This document shows positions 24,964 to 35,763 of a stretch of DNA of 64,000 nucleotides, piece after piece; within the stretch, counting starts at the first letter, position 1, and each line of letters opens with the position of its first letter. Location of the stretch: the NCBI RefSeq assembly GCF_030052815.1, contig NC_079509.1:49186762-49250761 (forward strand). The letters are read 5' to 3'. This DNA is from Hevea brasiliensis. Taxonomy: Eukaryota > Streptophyta > Magnoliopsida > Malpighiales > Euphorbiaceae. Under the pieces are notes generated by a model, which ran no database searches, had not been told where the DNA came from, and was given only the letters and a program-made list of their open reading frames with translations. The position numbers and the translations under genes are program-made.

Positions 24964-25619
24964 AATCTAGAGTAGGATTTTTTTATTCCTATTTCGAATT
25001 GTCTGCAAAAAGATCCTAACTCTTGGTGAGTTTTCTTCATTTCTCATTTTAAATATTTTTATAAATTTAAATCCTAATAAATCTTTAAACCTTCTTTTTG
25101 GGTGAGACTAACTAGTTCACCATAGGTTAATTGATTATATGGGATTTAGTTTCCAAATGCTTCCTTGATCTTATTCCTAACTCTTTCTCCTAAAAGGGTT
25201 GGAAGTCCTGCAAGGAATTTTTCTTTTCAAAATGGTTGATTAGAATCTTCTCTAAGCATTACCCTAGTAAGAAAAGTGTTTTTGTAATACTGAAAATCAC
25301 TTAGTTTTTTACATCTAAGATTTGAAAGGAGTTCAACATTTTTATCTTTAAGAAAAGACGGATCACCTATGAAATGTAAAGAAATTATTACAATCAAGGT
25401 GGCTACTATATTTGGGATTGTTTGTCCCAACTCATCAAGAATAGGCGTACCATCTTCTTGAGTTTGTATAGAATCTAAAATCCAAGATTGTTGTAGGGTC
25501 GTGAGATGATAATCCCACCATCCTTTGAGCTGTCCTGAAAATCCGGCAATGAGGAGTTTAGCAATAGCTCTATTTGGGGTTCCAATTTGGGTTTTGTAAG
25601 CATTTGCTGTCATGGTCAT
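24964..25619 (-). pseudogene. Caulimovirid capsid core, broken
   Basis: A 130-codon open stretch (25227-25619) carries the conserved segment AGFSGQLKGWWDYHLT (about residues 29-44) typical of the capsid core of petuvirus- and florendovirus-like endogenous caulimovirids. Between 24964 and 25227 recognisable capsid sequence continues with stops and frame changes; the parallel plus-strand fragment (21939-22270) keeps that part open longer. It overlaps the upstream open stretch by four bases in another frame. Confidence 0.7.
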
Positions 25620-26600
25620 TTCTGGAGAAAATTCAAGATGTTGTATTCAGACATACCATCTATATTCCATTCATAGATGGTAGAGACATTGAATTTAGAC
25701 TGAATCAAGATTTTAGGTCTATTTTCTATACCTAAGCCTGGAGCTATTATTGGAAGGGGCGATGCTACCCGTGGCCAATAAAGCCTATTGATTTGTAAAT
25801 TTTTTGGAGATTGGATTTCCTCGTTTTGGATGGACTGGTTTTTTTGGCTTTGAATATCTGAATCTTTCTCTATTATATTAACACTTCTTCGAGAAGTCGC
25901 AGCTGGAGTAGAAGTCACAGCTTCTAGCTTAGTTTGCCAGTGTTTTAAAGTTTTTATAAATTCAGATTGATTATTATTTTGTAAATCCTTTTGACTATTT
26001 TTGGAGACTTGGAAGGTTTGAAGACTGGATTTTTTAATTTTGTATCAGGCTTAGTTTCAACGTGGAAAACTAGAGCCTATTGGGCTTGTTCAATTTTTTG
26101 TAATTGCTTACCTATGGTATACAAATGAGCATTTGTAAAATTATTCTATTGAATAATATTTTTTATATTCACAGAATTATCTTTATTTATATTTTTGTAA
26201 GGGGCTGCTTCTACAGATTTGTCTAAATGGGGAATTTTTATTTTCCTAAGAGGAGGATGTTCATACTGTATTTTCCTCCCATCCAAAATTTCTCATTCAT
26301 GGGTTTTATTCCTAATAGTAACAGGGTTTATAGATTTTTTGGACTTTTTGAAAGTTTTAAAAAATGGATATGAAATGTTGTTTTGAAAAGCATACATTTC
26401 AAACCAATTAAAAAATAAAATATGAACTTTATATCAATGTACAAATTCATAAAATTTTTCTTGTATTTTTTTTCTTTGTTCCATAAAATTATTGAAAAAC
26501 CATAATTTCTTTTTATGGTTGTGAGGAGCATAAAAATCATCATGCAAAAATTTTCTATCAACTTCAAATTCTTTTTCAAGCATGTTTAGTTCATTTACAA
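25616..26600 (-). pseudogene. Caulimovirid capsid N-terminal region, broken
   Basis: A 100-codon frame (25616-25918) holds a Ser/Thr/Gln-rich linker and a segment ending NVSTIYEWNIDGMSEYN. Further upstream, sequence around 26400-26590 reads in broken frames as an aromatic- and charge-rich capsid N-terminal region, with several stops. It was presumably one polyprotein with the movement protein. Confidence 0.55.
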
Positions 26601-26798
26601 CATTTTTTGTAACAGATGAAAAAGTTAGTGAAGTTGGTTCTGATCGTGGTTGGACTTTAACCTGAACAGATTCATTTTGTAGATTTGTGTAAACTGGATG
26701 ATGAACATTTATAAAATAATTTACATTTTTGTAAAGTGGAGCTAGGTATTTCTGAAGTAGAAAACCTAGAGGAACTAGGTAAGTCTGAAGTAGAATAC

Positions 26799-27380
26799 CT
26801 AGGCTGAATGTTTAGAATGAAATTTATTATTTTCTTTAATTGGTTTTGTAATGGGTAAATTTATGACAGAGGGTAAGTGAGAAACTCTTTCTATGTCTAT
26901 CGTACGAGACATTGAAAAATTATCTGAGATGCTAAAGCTTCTATTAAAGCTAAGGCTAACTCTTCCATTTTCGTACTGGGTTATTTGTCTTAATTGAACA
27001 TTTGGTTCAATAATTTTGAAAGATTCTAGTTGGACTGCGCCTTCTAAGACCCATTCTTCTAGCAAAGTTATGTCTTTCCATTGAATGGATCTAAGAATTA
27101 TAGTATTTGCTTTTGAAAGATCAGTTTGTAAAAGCAATGTCTCTCCTTTTTTGCTTTGAAACTTATGTTTTGTAGCAAAAGCAAAAATTATGGCTTTGTA
27201 ATGTATTTTGTAAATTAATGCAAGAGGAATAGATCCATCTATCATTTTGTAGTTATGTGTTTTGATTTGTAAAACAAGTGATTTTGTAATGTTACTGTCG
27301 TTTAAAGAGAAAGTAAAGTTTGAATAGCAATCAAAAGAGAAAGGTCTACTACACAGACTAGACTTTATTGAACTAAGCAA
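26799..27380 (-). pseudogene. Caulimovirid movement protein region (30K superfamily), 193 codons
   Basis: Contains a segment with DGSIPLALIYKIHYKA (about residues 48-63) followed by GETLLLQTDLSKAN (about 79-92), resembling the beta-strand core of 30K-type movement proteins of caulimovirids, which enlarge plasmodesmata for cell-to-cell spread. The frame extends upstream of this Met; the sequence from about 27800 to 27380 reads partly in frame with stops, including a detached 62-codon piece at 27482-27670. The ORF ends at 26799, before the capsid region. Assignment rests on motif resemblance and position first after the primer site. Confidence 0.6.
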
Positions 27381-28034
27381 TGAGTCTTGAAAGTTTATGA
27401 ACCTAGTGTCTCTAAGAACTGCTAGGATTGAGGTGTTCGATCCTTCTTTTGTAAGAGGTTTAATTCCTACTTGGACTAAACTTATGTGAATATATTTGTA
27501 TTATTTATCCCTATGTTTTTGTAAAGATTTTTGAAGAGAAGAGAAATAGTCTCAAAAAGTTTTGAAATTTGTAGATCTCTCTCTTCTGTTTTGCTGGTGA
27601 AATCAGTTTTGAAAAATTTAGTTTTGAAGTCTGATAGATCTGGTCTTTTTGTACTTTTGGAATTTCTCAATTATTTATCGATTTTTCAAAATCTTCTATT
27701 ATAATCTCTTCACTGTTAACTATCTTTCTCGACTCGGAGGATAAGGTAGAAGAGTTTGAGAAAGAAATAGTCTTATAGAAAATAGGATTCATATTTAAAA
27801 AAGTTTCCTAGGTTGATGTTCTAAGTTAACTGGCTAACACCAAAAGATTCACTGCCTTAACTCGCCTTTCTACACGGCCTTAAAATGGGACTTACTACCT
27901 AGGCCTGTTGACAGCCTAAAGAATACCCAGCCTATGATATTCACCTCAAGATCATAGATCAAACCTCGAAAATTTCTCAAATATGAATACTACCCTCGGT
28001 AACACTCCTTCCACCACCCCCCCCCCCCCTCTCG

Positions 28035-28046
28035 GCTTTGATACCA
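28035..28046 (-). promoter_or_regulatory. Caulimovirid minus-strand primer-binding site
   Basis: On the minus strand TGGTATCAAAGC, followed by CGAGAGGGGG. It differs at one base from the initiator-Met tRNA site TGGTATCAGAGC used by caulimovirids. It lies right at the genome start. Confidence 0.75.
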
Positions 28047-28062
28047 AGGACACCCATGGACC
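28046..28062. repeat. Terminal repeat of the caulimovirid, 5' end
   Basis: AAGGACACCCATGGACC, paired with 22337-22353. It overlaps the primer site by one base and extends beyond it, as a gap overlap would. Confidence 0.65.
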
Positions 28063-28073
28063 AAGCCAAACTC

Positions 28074-28078
<5 letters not shown>

Positions 28079-28105
<27 letters not shown>

Positions 28106-28107
28106 TG
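28079..28107. repeat. (TA)n microsatellite
   Basis: Alternating TA abutting the outer end of the caulimovirid element. Confidence 0.95.
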
Positions 28108-28895
28108 AATTTAAGTGCTTTTAATTATAAAAAAATTTTTAGAACCTACTTCAGCATTTTTTCTTTTTGACTAGGTTACTGTTCATGGGATTTTTTTTTA
28201 AAACATCAGCTTGTATATACTAAAATCAAATCTCAAATTACTATGAATAGGAACAGTGACTTGTATTTTTTTTTTTATTCAAACGAAGGGGCTGGTTTGC
28301 AATTGGTCTCCCATCTGCTCTTTGTATGGTAAATTTTACAATCTATCTTTAAACTTTATTTTATATTTCATTCTACTATAAAATTTTCTAAATTTTAATT
28401 TTATTCACAAAAAATTCCTCTAATATGTAGTAACAAGTTTTCAAATTAAAAAATATCTCTAATTTGTAACGTATGATGTCTACAAATACAACTTTAGTAC
28501 TTTCCAGTGAAAGGTAAATCTTGTACTTTTCCAGTAAGTATATCATTGTGAAGGTATTGATATTTTGTATTGAGTCTAAACAGTAGTTGAAACAACCGGT
28601 ATGCTTTGAGTGTCAGAGAAAAAGAGGTAAAAAAATAAATTTTTTTTAGCAGAAAACTTGTTATAGTAGGTTAGATAGATTTTTGCGAGATAAAAATAAA
28701 GTTCAGAAATTATTTAGTAATCAATTGAAATTAAGTGACAAAAGTAAAAGACAAAACAAAATTCAAGTAGAGGCTATATAAATTACCAGCTTTTTCTCTA
28801 TATTATAGTTTTTCTATTTAATTGATTTTGCCATGTTGCTTTAAAGAACTTGAGTGCATGGGAAAGATAATTATTATGACCCTACAATTTATAAT
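28108..28895. other. AT-rich intergenic stretch, nothing recognised
   Basis: No ORF, terminal repeat or known family seen. Confidence 0.6.
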
Positions 28896-28899
28896 CCAA

Positions 28900-30134
28900 T
28901 GAAGTTGCTACATTCATTTCATATATACATTTTAGGATAGTTTTGCATCTATTTTACTCTTATAATTGAGTACTTTTATGTCTTTAGCTTTATTTTAACT
29001 TAATTATTAATTTTAATTACTTGATATTTGATTTTTATGATTTTGGTGTTTTTAATAGGTTTTGAAGTGAATTGAAGGTCAATTATGCATTAGGAGATGA
29101 TTTGAAAATATTTAGAATCTTAAAGAATGGAAAAAAGTTGAAGAAATTAAGTTTTGAAATCTAAGCTTGCCAAGATTTACTTAAGATATTGCTTGAGATA
29201 TTACTAATGGCATACCACATTGCTTAGCCTATGGCATAAAGCAAGTTGCAAGTTAAGTGTAGCTAAATTCCAGCATCTTCAGAATTTTCAACAAAAATAT
29301 GTCGAGATTTGCTTGAGAAGTTGCTTAAGATCCTGCTTATGATATGTCGAGATGCTTAAGATACAGCTCGGGTTAAGCTAGAGGTCAAGCGCAGTGAAAA
29401 TTCATTGAAATACAAAAACTTGCCGAGATTTTGCTAAAATACTTGCTTAGCCTGTGCCACTAGGCAATGTAGCGCCTGGAATTTTACTTAAGATGTTGCT
29501 TAAGGTAAAATAACTCTGTCAGTAGGCACCTCAGAAATGTGAAAATACATGCTGACTTGAAAATTTCTACACCTCATCGCAGAGGAAAAGTAGCAAAAAA
29601 AATAGGAAAATGAAAAAAGAAAAAGAGAAATGGGTTTTTGTAGAGAAAAGAAAGGGATAATAAATAATTTTGATATTTCAATTCCTAAATTTTGCCATTG
29701 AAACAACATTTTCACATATCGAGAACATTAATGGTGACTGTTCATATCGAAGAGACATCGTTCAGAAAGCACGCCTGACAGCTATCCATGGAACTTTACA
29801 AATGTACCTCCAAAAGCAACGCATCATCAGTGCTTAACCAAGGAGTCCTGCCCAAAGCAAATGAACGGAAAAAATACACGAACATGAAGATTCTAATGAC
29901 TAGAGGGGGATTAATGATATCACCCACTAGAAATTTAATGTGGCAGTCAAAATGTCGACATACAAAAATCCATCATGGTGGTCAAAATGTCAATGCTCAC
30001 TAAGGAGAGAAACAAATGAAAGGCCGCTCAACCCAAACCGAACAGAGTCGAACTGAATGAAACATGGTCCAAACCTGACAAGAAACAATGCTTTCACTCA
30101 CCTAACAAGCCGAGCTGAACTATAACTAAGCAAG
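28900..30134 (+). mobile_element. Unclassified LTR-like remnant, upstream part
   Basis: Sequence from about 28919 (TCATATATACATTTTAGGA) has the layout of the Tat/Athila-like LTR at 89-1916, with AT-rich start, then GGTTTTGAAGTGAATTGAAG, then a degenerate minisatellite at about 29165-29500, but with no close similarity. Downstream (29700-30134) is unrelated non-coding sequence interrupted by the hAT-like element. No gag-pol. Confidence 0.4.
29165..29500 (+). repeat. Degenerate minisatellite with GCTTAAGATATTGCTT words
   Basis: Diverged repeats mixing GAGATTTGCTTGAGA, TTGCTTAAGAT and TGCCGAGATTTTGCT, with a loose period of 60-80 bp. The architecture matches 351-840, with different sequence. 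Confidence 0.55.
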
Positions 30135-30577
30135 TAGGGGAGTAAATGAGCCGAGCCGAGCCGAGCTTCGAATAGTTCAAGCTCGAGTCATTATATTTTT
30201 TTTTTCAAGCTTGAGCTCGGCTCGAGCTCGATTCGAGTTTTAATATTCAAGCTCGAGCTCGGTTCGTTACATACATATTAAACTCGAGCTTGATTCGAGC
30301 TCGGCTCGTACCAAACTCATTTATAATATAAACGAACCAAGCTCGAGCTCGGCTCATTTATAGATTAAGCAGAAGCTTGAATTCGAGCTCGCTCGTTAAT
30401 ATTTATTATATTAAAATAAAATTTAATTGAAATAAAAGTAAATTAAAAATTAAATTAATTATAATTAAAATATATTTAATCTAAATTAAAATAATTTTAA
30501 AATTGGAAAAAAATACTGAAGAACCCATTTGGGCCCCACATGTTGGCTCTAACCAATAAGAAAAAAGCATTTAAGTT

Positions 30578-30633
30578 AGGGTGGGGGGTGGGTGGCTTTC
30601 CTTAAAAAAGGGAAGCCACTCACCCCCCACCCT
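30578..30633. other. Strong G/C-rich hairpin inside the hAT-like element
   Basis: Arms of 24 nt (30578-30601 and 30610-30633) pair fully if two G-U pairs are allowed, around an 8-nt A/T loop. One strand holds runs GGG-T-GGGGGG-T-GGG and may form a G-quadruplex. Confidence 0.75.
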
Positions 30634-30877
30634 TTTCTATCCGATGTGGGACAAGTCTCACATCAGATTTTTGTTTTTTTTTTTTTTTTCTAGTTTATTA
30701 AATTTATTTTTAAATTTTATCATACTTTTATTTTATATAAATAATTTACTACAATAAAAGCCTAATAATACAATATAATGTATAATTAAAATTTTATCAT
30801 ATTTATTATTATTTATAAAATTTTAAGGTTTAAATTTGATTAAAAATCATATTTACATTATACACATGCCTAATTTA

Positions 30878-31146
30878 ATTTCATAGCTCTTAACTAAACT
30901 CAATAATATTATGATTTAATTAAAAAGATTACCATATGATACAAATTCAAGATATTAGATGATATCAATTATTAATTATAATTATATTCAACTCAATTAT
31001 ATGTGTATGCATATACACACACAATCTACTCTTATGACACATAACTAAATTCAATAGTATTATGATTTAATTAAAAAGATTACTATGTAATACAAATACA
31101 ATATATTATATGATATCAATATATAATTAACAATTATAATAAACTC

Positions 31147-31184
<38 letters not shown>

Positions 31185-31211
31185 GCACACATAATCTAAT
31201 TTCATGGCTCT
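30878..31211 (+). repeat. Tandem repeat of about 155 bp, third unit split by copia
   Basis: Units start near 30881, 31036 and 31199, each carrying ACTAAAYTCAATARTATTAT. The third unit is broken after TCATGGCTCT by the copia element and resumes at 35764. Confidence 0.7.
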
Positions 31212-31438
31212 TGTTAGAAGAAAGAATACAAGTAATGAAGGAAAGGATTGTGTATTTGTCTGTGTCTCATTTACAGAGATATTACATCTATTTATACATG
31301 AGAATATGAACTAATTTGGACAACAATAATAATTGCTATAATTATGCTACACAAATCTCCTATAATCATGCTGATTCTTTGTAATTATGTTACACAAATC
31401 TCCTATAATCATCTTGATTCTTTGTAATTATGCTAACA
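31212..31438 (-). repeat. Copia LTR (3')
   Basis: Begins TGTTAGAAG and ends ATGCTAACA in plus orientation. It contains a duplicated segment around ATGTTACACAAATCTCC. It abuts the polypurine tract. Confidence 0.93.
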
Positions 31439-31460
31439 CCCCCTCAAACTCAAGGTGGTA
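31439..31460 (-). promoter_or_regulatory. Copia polypurine tract
   Basis: Minus strand reads TTGAGTTTGAGGGGG directly before the 3' LTR; it primes plus-strand synthesis. Confidence 0.75.
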
Positions 31461-31485
31461 GCACAAAGTGCCAACTTGAGTTTGC

Positions 31486-31716
31486 TTAAGAGATCCCGAA
31501 AGCGGCGGGAGGATGCGTTTTGGTGAATATATCGGGTTTGGTGACAGAGGAGACAGGAATCAAACATATGGTGCCATGAGCAACATGATGACGTACAAAA
31601 TGACAATCAATTTCGATGTGTTTGGTACGCTCATGAAATACATCATTATGAGAAATCTGTATGGCACTTCTATTATCGCAATGAAGTATTGTGGCAGAAG
31701 AATGAGTGACACCCAA
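31486..31716 (-). pseudogene. Copia RNase H C-terminal region
   Basis: A 76-codon frame with ILHCDNRSAIQISHN, FHERTKHIEIDCHFVR and a C-terminal KPDIFTK segment, all hallmarks of the copia RNase H end. It degrades the RNA strand of the hybrid during reverse transcription. It is the last coding part before the 3' LTR; frames upstream (31716-31800) are broken. Confidence 0.85.
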
Positions 31717-31789
31717 ATCAGTTAATAACCAACGAAACCAAAGTAATTCGGATGTAGCATCGCGAAGAGCACGATATTCAGATTACGTG

Positions 31790-32880
31790 CTAGAACGTGC
31801 AACAACGATTTGCTTTTGCTACGCCAAGAGATAAGAGAATTACCCAAGAAGAAACAATAACCGGTTGTAGAGCGACGATCCAGCCGATCACCCAATCAAG
31901 ATCGAGTAGCCAGATAATACTAGGGAGGAGGTAGCGGAAAAGTGCAAACCATGAAAAAGAGTGCTTTTGATATAACGAAGGATTCGAAGTACTGAAGAGA
32001 AATGATTTGAGCGAGGAGCAGACATAAAGCGGTGACTGTGTGAACGAGATATGAAATATCAGGTCGAGTAACTGTGAGATAAACAAGACTCCCGACAAGC
32101 TGTCGATATAAAGTAGGATCATCAAGAGGAGTGCCATCAAGAGGTGTAAGTTTGCAATTGAGCTCCAATGGGGTTGATACTGTTTTGCTATCAGTGATGC
32201 CCTTTCGAGAAAGTAAGTCGGATGCATACTTGGCTTGAGATAGATAATAGCCATCGAATTTTGAGAAACTTCAAAACCCAAAAATAGCCGAGAGAACCTG
32301 TGTCTTTCATTTCAAAATGTTGATTGAGATAATGTTGTAACTCTAAAATACCGGATGAATCATCTCTGTTATTATCATATCATCAACATAAAGCAATAGA
32401 AGAACAATACCACCGCTCGACGAGTGAATAATGCAGAATCATGTGGACTAGAGAGAAACCAAGTTGAGTAAGAGTGGAACTAAATTTGGCAAACCAGGCC
32501 ACAGGAGCTTGTTTTAATCCATATAAGGCTCACAAGTTTGCAAACCTTATGAGGAGAATGATAACCGGAGGAGGATGCATATAAACCTCTTACATTAAAT
32601 CACCATGAAGAAAAGCATTTTTAACATCCATCCGAAAAGTTTCCATTTACGAACCGCAATAGCTAAGAGATCGCGAATAGATGTTAATCGGGCCACTTTG
32701 GAGCAAAAGTTTCTTCATAGTCGATACCATACTCTTGAGTGTACCCTTTGGCTACTAAGCGAGCTTTGTAGCGTTCAATAGTTCCATCGAGCGGGTCTTG
32801 ATTTTGTAAATCCATTTGCAACCAATAGGAGTCTTGTTTGTTGGAAGATCAACTAAATCCCAAGTATGAGTTTTATCTAA
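31790..32880 (-). pseudogene. Copia reverse transcriptase region, broken
   Basis: The active-site motif LLLYVDDMIIT is encoded at about 32370-32399, with YVDD at 32379-32390. An in-frame segment TPLDDPTLYRQLVGSLVYLT at about 32060-32130 matches the region after the copia RT palm. Several frameshifts separate these pieces, so no intact RT is encoded. Open frames in other registers here are shadows. Confidence 0.8.
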
Positions 32881-33125
32881 AGCCTGAAGTTCGCTACCAT
32901 AGCTTGTCGCCAAAGAGGGTCAAGATTTGCCTCACGATAAGAATGAGGCTCATGAAGGGTTGCAATAGTAGAGTAACAATGAAAATCGGAAAGATAATGA
33001 GGAGTTTCTCTTACGGGTAGAACGACGAAGAGTAGTGCTAGGAGGAGATGCAGCGCAGTACTTTGGATCAACAATCAGTCGATTCAACGAGGTGTGTAGT
33101 TGGGCTAATATTGAGCACATCACAA

Positions 33126-33683
33126 TCACTGGATCAGACTTGGAAACACTCTTTGGAGGAGTCGGTGAAAATAGAGAGTCGATTGTGAGTGATGAAATTT
33201 GGAAAGAGAAGAGAACATAGTATTTTCCCAAAAGGTAACATGACGAGAGATGCGTAACTTATTAGAAACAGGATCCCAACAACGATACCCTTTGTGTTCA
33301 ATGCCATAACCAAGAAAACAACATAGACGAGCACGGGGTTCTAATTTGGTATGTTCATGAGGTTGTAAAAGAACAAAAGAAACACATCCAAAAGGTTTAA
33401 GGATGGAATAGTCAGGAGGTTGTCCAAACAACTTTTCAAAAGGAGATAAATTATGAAGAACCAAGGTAGGAAGACGATTAATAACATAAACAAGATGAAA
33501 AGTCGCTTCTCCCAAAATTTTTCCGGACATGAGGCGTAAAGAAGAAGAGTACGTCTGAGAATCAAGAATATGGCGATGCTTGCGTTCGCTCGCCCATTCG
33601 TTGAGAGGTGTGAGGACAAGAACGTTGAACAACGGTGCCTTGTTGACTAAGAAATCAAGTAAAGAAGAATCCCGATATTCCAT
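33126..33683 (-). pseudogene. Copia integrase core, C-terminal part
   Basis: A 185-codon frame containing NEWASERKHRHILD, VYVINRLPT, FGCVSFVLL and a following PHEHTKLEPRARLCCFLGY segment, typical of the copia integrase and the linker to RT. The N-terminal part of the core (about 33683-33880) is in a different frame. Upstream at 34060-34110 the GAG-preintegrase motif IHQWHLRLGHAS is present. Broken by frameshifts. Confidence 0.85.
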
Positions 33684-34340
33684 GGCATTGTCTGCTCGAG
33701 AATTTTAATGTCACAAGAGAATCGAGTTTTAATCATTTTTGCAAATGTGATGTAAATTTGTGATAACTCGGATCGATGTTTCAAAAAATATATCCAAGTA
33801 AACCGAGAATAATCATAAATAAATATTACAAAATAACGAAAACCATTTATCAAGAAATAGGAGAAGGACCCCAAATGTCGAATGAATTAAACCAAAAGGA
33901 GTGTCTCAAGTAGTATTATTATGAGAAAAAGATAATGCAAAGTTGTTTTGCAAGTGACAATTTAAACAATTAAATGACTCAAACTTAGTAGATCCTAATA
34001 ATCCACGAGAAATTAAAGGTTGAATTTCTTGGTAGAAGCATGACCAAGACGAAGATGCCATTGGTGAATGGAGGAATTAGGGATTGTAGCTGCAGACACA
34101 AATCTCTCGAGGAAGATGTAAAGATGTAAGCTCAAATAATCGACCCACTCTGCGACCCTCCCAAGAATCATGTCCGCTTTGTGGATCCTGCACTGACACC
34201 ATGGTGAGAAAAATAACATTTAGTCCTCTTTCACACAACCGACCAAATGAAATAAGATTGAGTGCCAAATTAGGGATATAATAGGTGTCGTGAGATGAAG
34301 ATTTGAGGTAGACACATGACCGGTATGTGTGATGTTCATT

Positions 34341-34703
34341 TTAGTACCATTTGCGGTATGGATTGGTGGTAAGGAAGATACAGAGTTTTGCGTAAGACAA
34401 GAATTTAAGATTAGTGGTCATATGATTACAACATGCAGAGTCAAAAAGCCAATAAGAATTACCCGGAGTGGCAGACATGGCAGCAGGAGAATTAGAAGAG
34501 ATAACCTGTTTGAATAGTGCCTCAAGATCACTCATGGTGATGGCAGTAGAGCCCTCGATGCAAAGAAGGATGTGAGAGGAAGATCCGGGCTTTGAGACAT
34601 TCTTGAATTTAGAATGCCCTCCTTTTGATCTTGGAGGGCGTGGGACAATGTTCAAGAATATGACCGTAACCATGACAATATCTCGCATTTTATGGTAGGA
34701 CAA
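34341..34703 (-). pseudogene. Copia protease region
   Basis: A 120-codon frame with the aspartic-protease signature SYWLFDSACCNHMT (about residues 82-95), the copia form of the D-S/T-G/A motif followed by C-N-H-M. It cleaves the Gag-Pol polyprotein. A frame change separates it from the zinc-knuckle segment just upstream. Confidence 0.8.
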
Positions 34704-34736
34704 TATGCAAAAGCATGACCAATTTGATTACAATTC

Positions 34737-35407
34737 TTACAGAGTTGATTGCCGATTTCGATGTGAGGATCGAGTAGTTGCAAGAGCGACTTCAAATTGA
34801 GGAGTTTTATCCAAACCGAGACGAGTCTCTTCAAAAATAATCTCTTGAATAGCAGTTTCCAATGATGGGAGTGGATTTCGATGTAGCAGGGACGCTCGAA
34901 CGGCCTCATATTCTGATCGAAGAGCCATTAGAACTTGAATGAGATGAAGATGATCTTCACTGATTTTGGCCTGAGATATTTGATTCCAAATAGGTTGGAC
35001 CTGGGCAAGAAAATCATTCACAGATTGACCTGCTTCTTGTTTCAGATTATGAAGAGTAGTCCACAACTGATAATAGTGGGCAAGTCCAGTGGTCTGATAT
35101 CGATTAGCCAAAAAATCCCAGATTTCTTTTGCAGAGTCATAATTAGCAAACTGGATGTGGATGGACGAGACAGAGGTATTGCGAAACCAGGTGATGATCT
35201 GATGATTTTTACTATCCCAATCCTCAAGACGGTCAGCAAATTTTGCATCAGTTTCATCGTTCTCTCTTGTCGGCGCAGTGATATCTCCGGTAACAATACG
35301 CCAAAGCTTGCGACCTATCAAAAAACTTTTCATTCCTTGAACCCAAAGATTATAGTTAGAACCAGTCAGAACTGTTGCAATAGGTTTTGAAATATCAGAT
35401 TTCTCCA
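34737..35407 (-). CDS. Copia Gag
   Basis: Begins MEKSDISKPIATVLTGSNY at 35407. The open frame extends further upstream but that part lies in the leader. The gag core holds LWVQGMKSFLIGRKLW (about residues 21-36), ANYDSAKEIWDFLANRYQ and LHNLKQEAGQSVNDFLAQVQ, as in plant copia capsids. The zinc knuckle CKNCNQIGHAFAYC is encoded just downstream in the neighbouring frame (34652-34909 segment), so one frameshift separates capsid from nucleocapsid. It forms the virus-like particle that packages element RNA. Confidence 0.85.
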
Positions 35408-35526
35408 TTGATAACAAGATGAGGAGAAAAAAAAAATGGTATAATAATAGGTATGAAAGAATGAACCAGAACAGGTTGTAGAGAGAGCAGAGAGACCCCA
35501 AAAAAACTAGAAATAAAAGCTTTATG

Positions 35527-35538
35527 GCTCTGATACCA
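35527..35538 (-). promoter_or_regulatory. Copia primer-binding site (tRNA-iMet)
   Basis: Minus strand TGGTATCAGAGC lies immediately next to the 5' LTR. Confidence 0.92.
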
Positions 35539-35763
35539 TGTTAGAAGAAAGAATACAAGTAATGAAGGAAAGGATTGTGTATTTGTCTGTGTCTCATTTA
35601 CAGAGATATTACATCTATTTATACATGAGAATATGAACTAATTTGGACAACAATAATAATTGCTATAATTATGCTACACAAATCTCCTATAATCATGCTG
35701 ATTGCTGTAATTATGTTACACAAATCTCCTATAATCATGCTGATTGCTGTAATTATGCTAACA
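35539..35763 (-). repeat. Copia LTR (5')
   Basis: Near-identical to 31212-31438, differing mainly at CTTTGTAAT/GCTGTAAT positions. GCTCT follows. Confidence 0.93.

Larger units (their letters stand above)
22337..28062 (-). mobile_element. Endogenous caulimovirid (pararetrovirus), RT-less, minus strand
   Basis: Read on the minus strand: tRNA-Met-like primer site (28046-28035), leader, movement-protein region (about 27800-26799), capsid (about 26600-24700), protease (about 24100-23494), a short tail ORF (23435-23118) and an intergenic region. Both ends carry a 17-nt direct repeat (28046-28062 and 22337-22353, 15 of 17 matching) next to the primer site, consistent with linear integration at the minus-strand gap. 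At 5.7 kb it is short for the family (usually 7-8 kb), and no YxDD-type reverse transcriptase or RNase H region is found. Frames are broken by several stops and frameshifts. Genus cannot be fixed; the organisation recalls petuvirus/florendovirus-like lineages. Confidence 0.8.
31212..35763 (-). mobile_element. Ty1/copia retrotransposon, near full length
   Basis: LTRs of 227 bp (31212-31438) and 225 bp (35539-35763) are almost identical and flanked by a perfect GCTCT duplication (31207-31211 and 35764-35768). The order on the minus strand is primer site, gag, protease, integrase, RT and RNase H, which is the copia order. Coding frames carry several stops and frameshifts, so it is inactive in its present form, but the near-identical LTRs indicate recent insertion. 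Confidence 0.95.

Noticed and set aside
34935..35390. 151-codon plus-strand frame opposite copia gag
   Set aside because: Antisense shadow of a well-supported gag frame.
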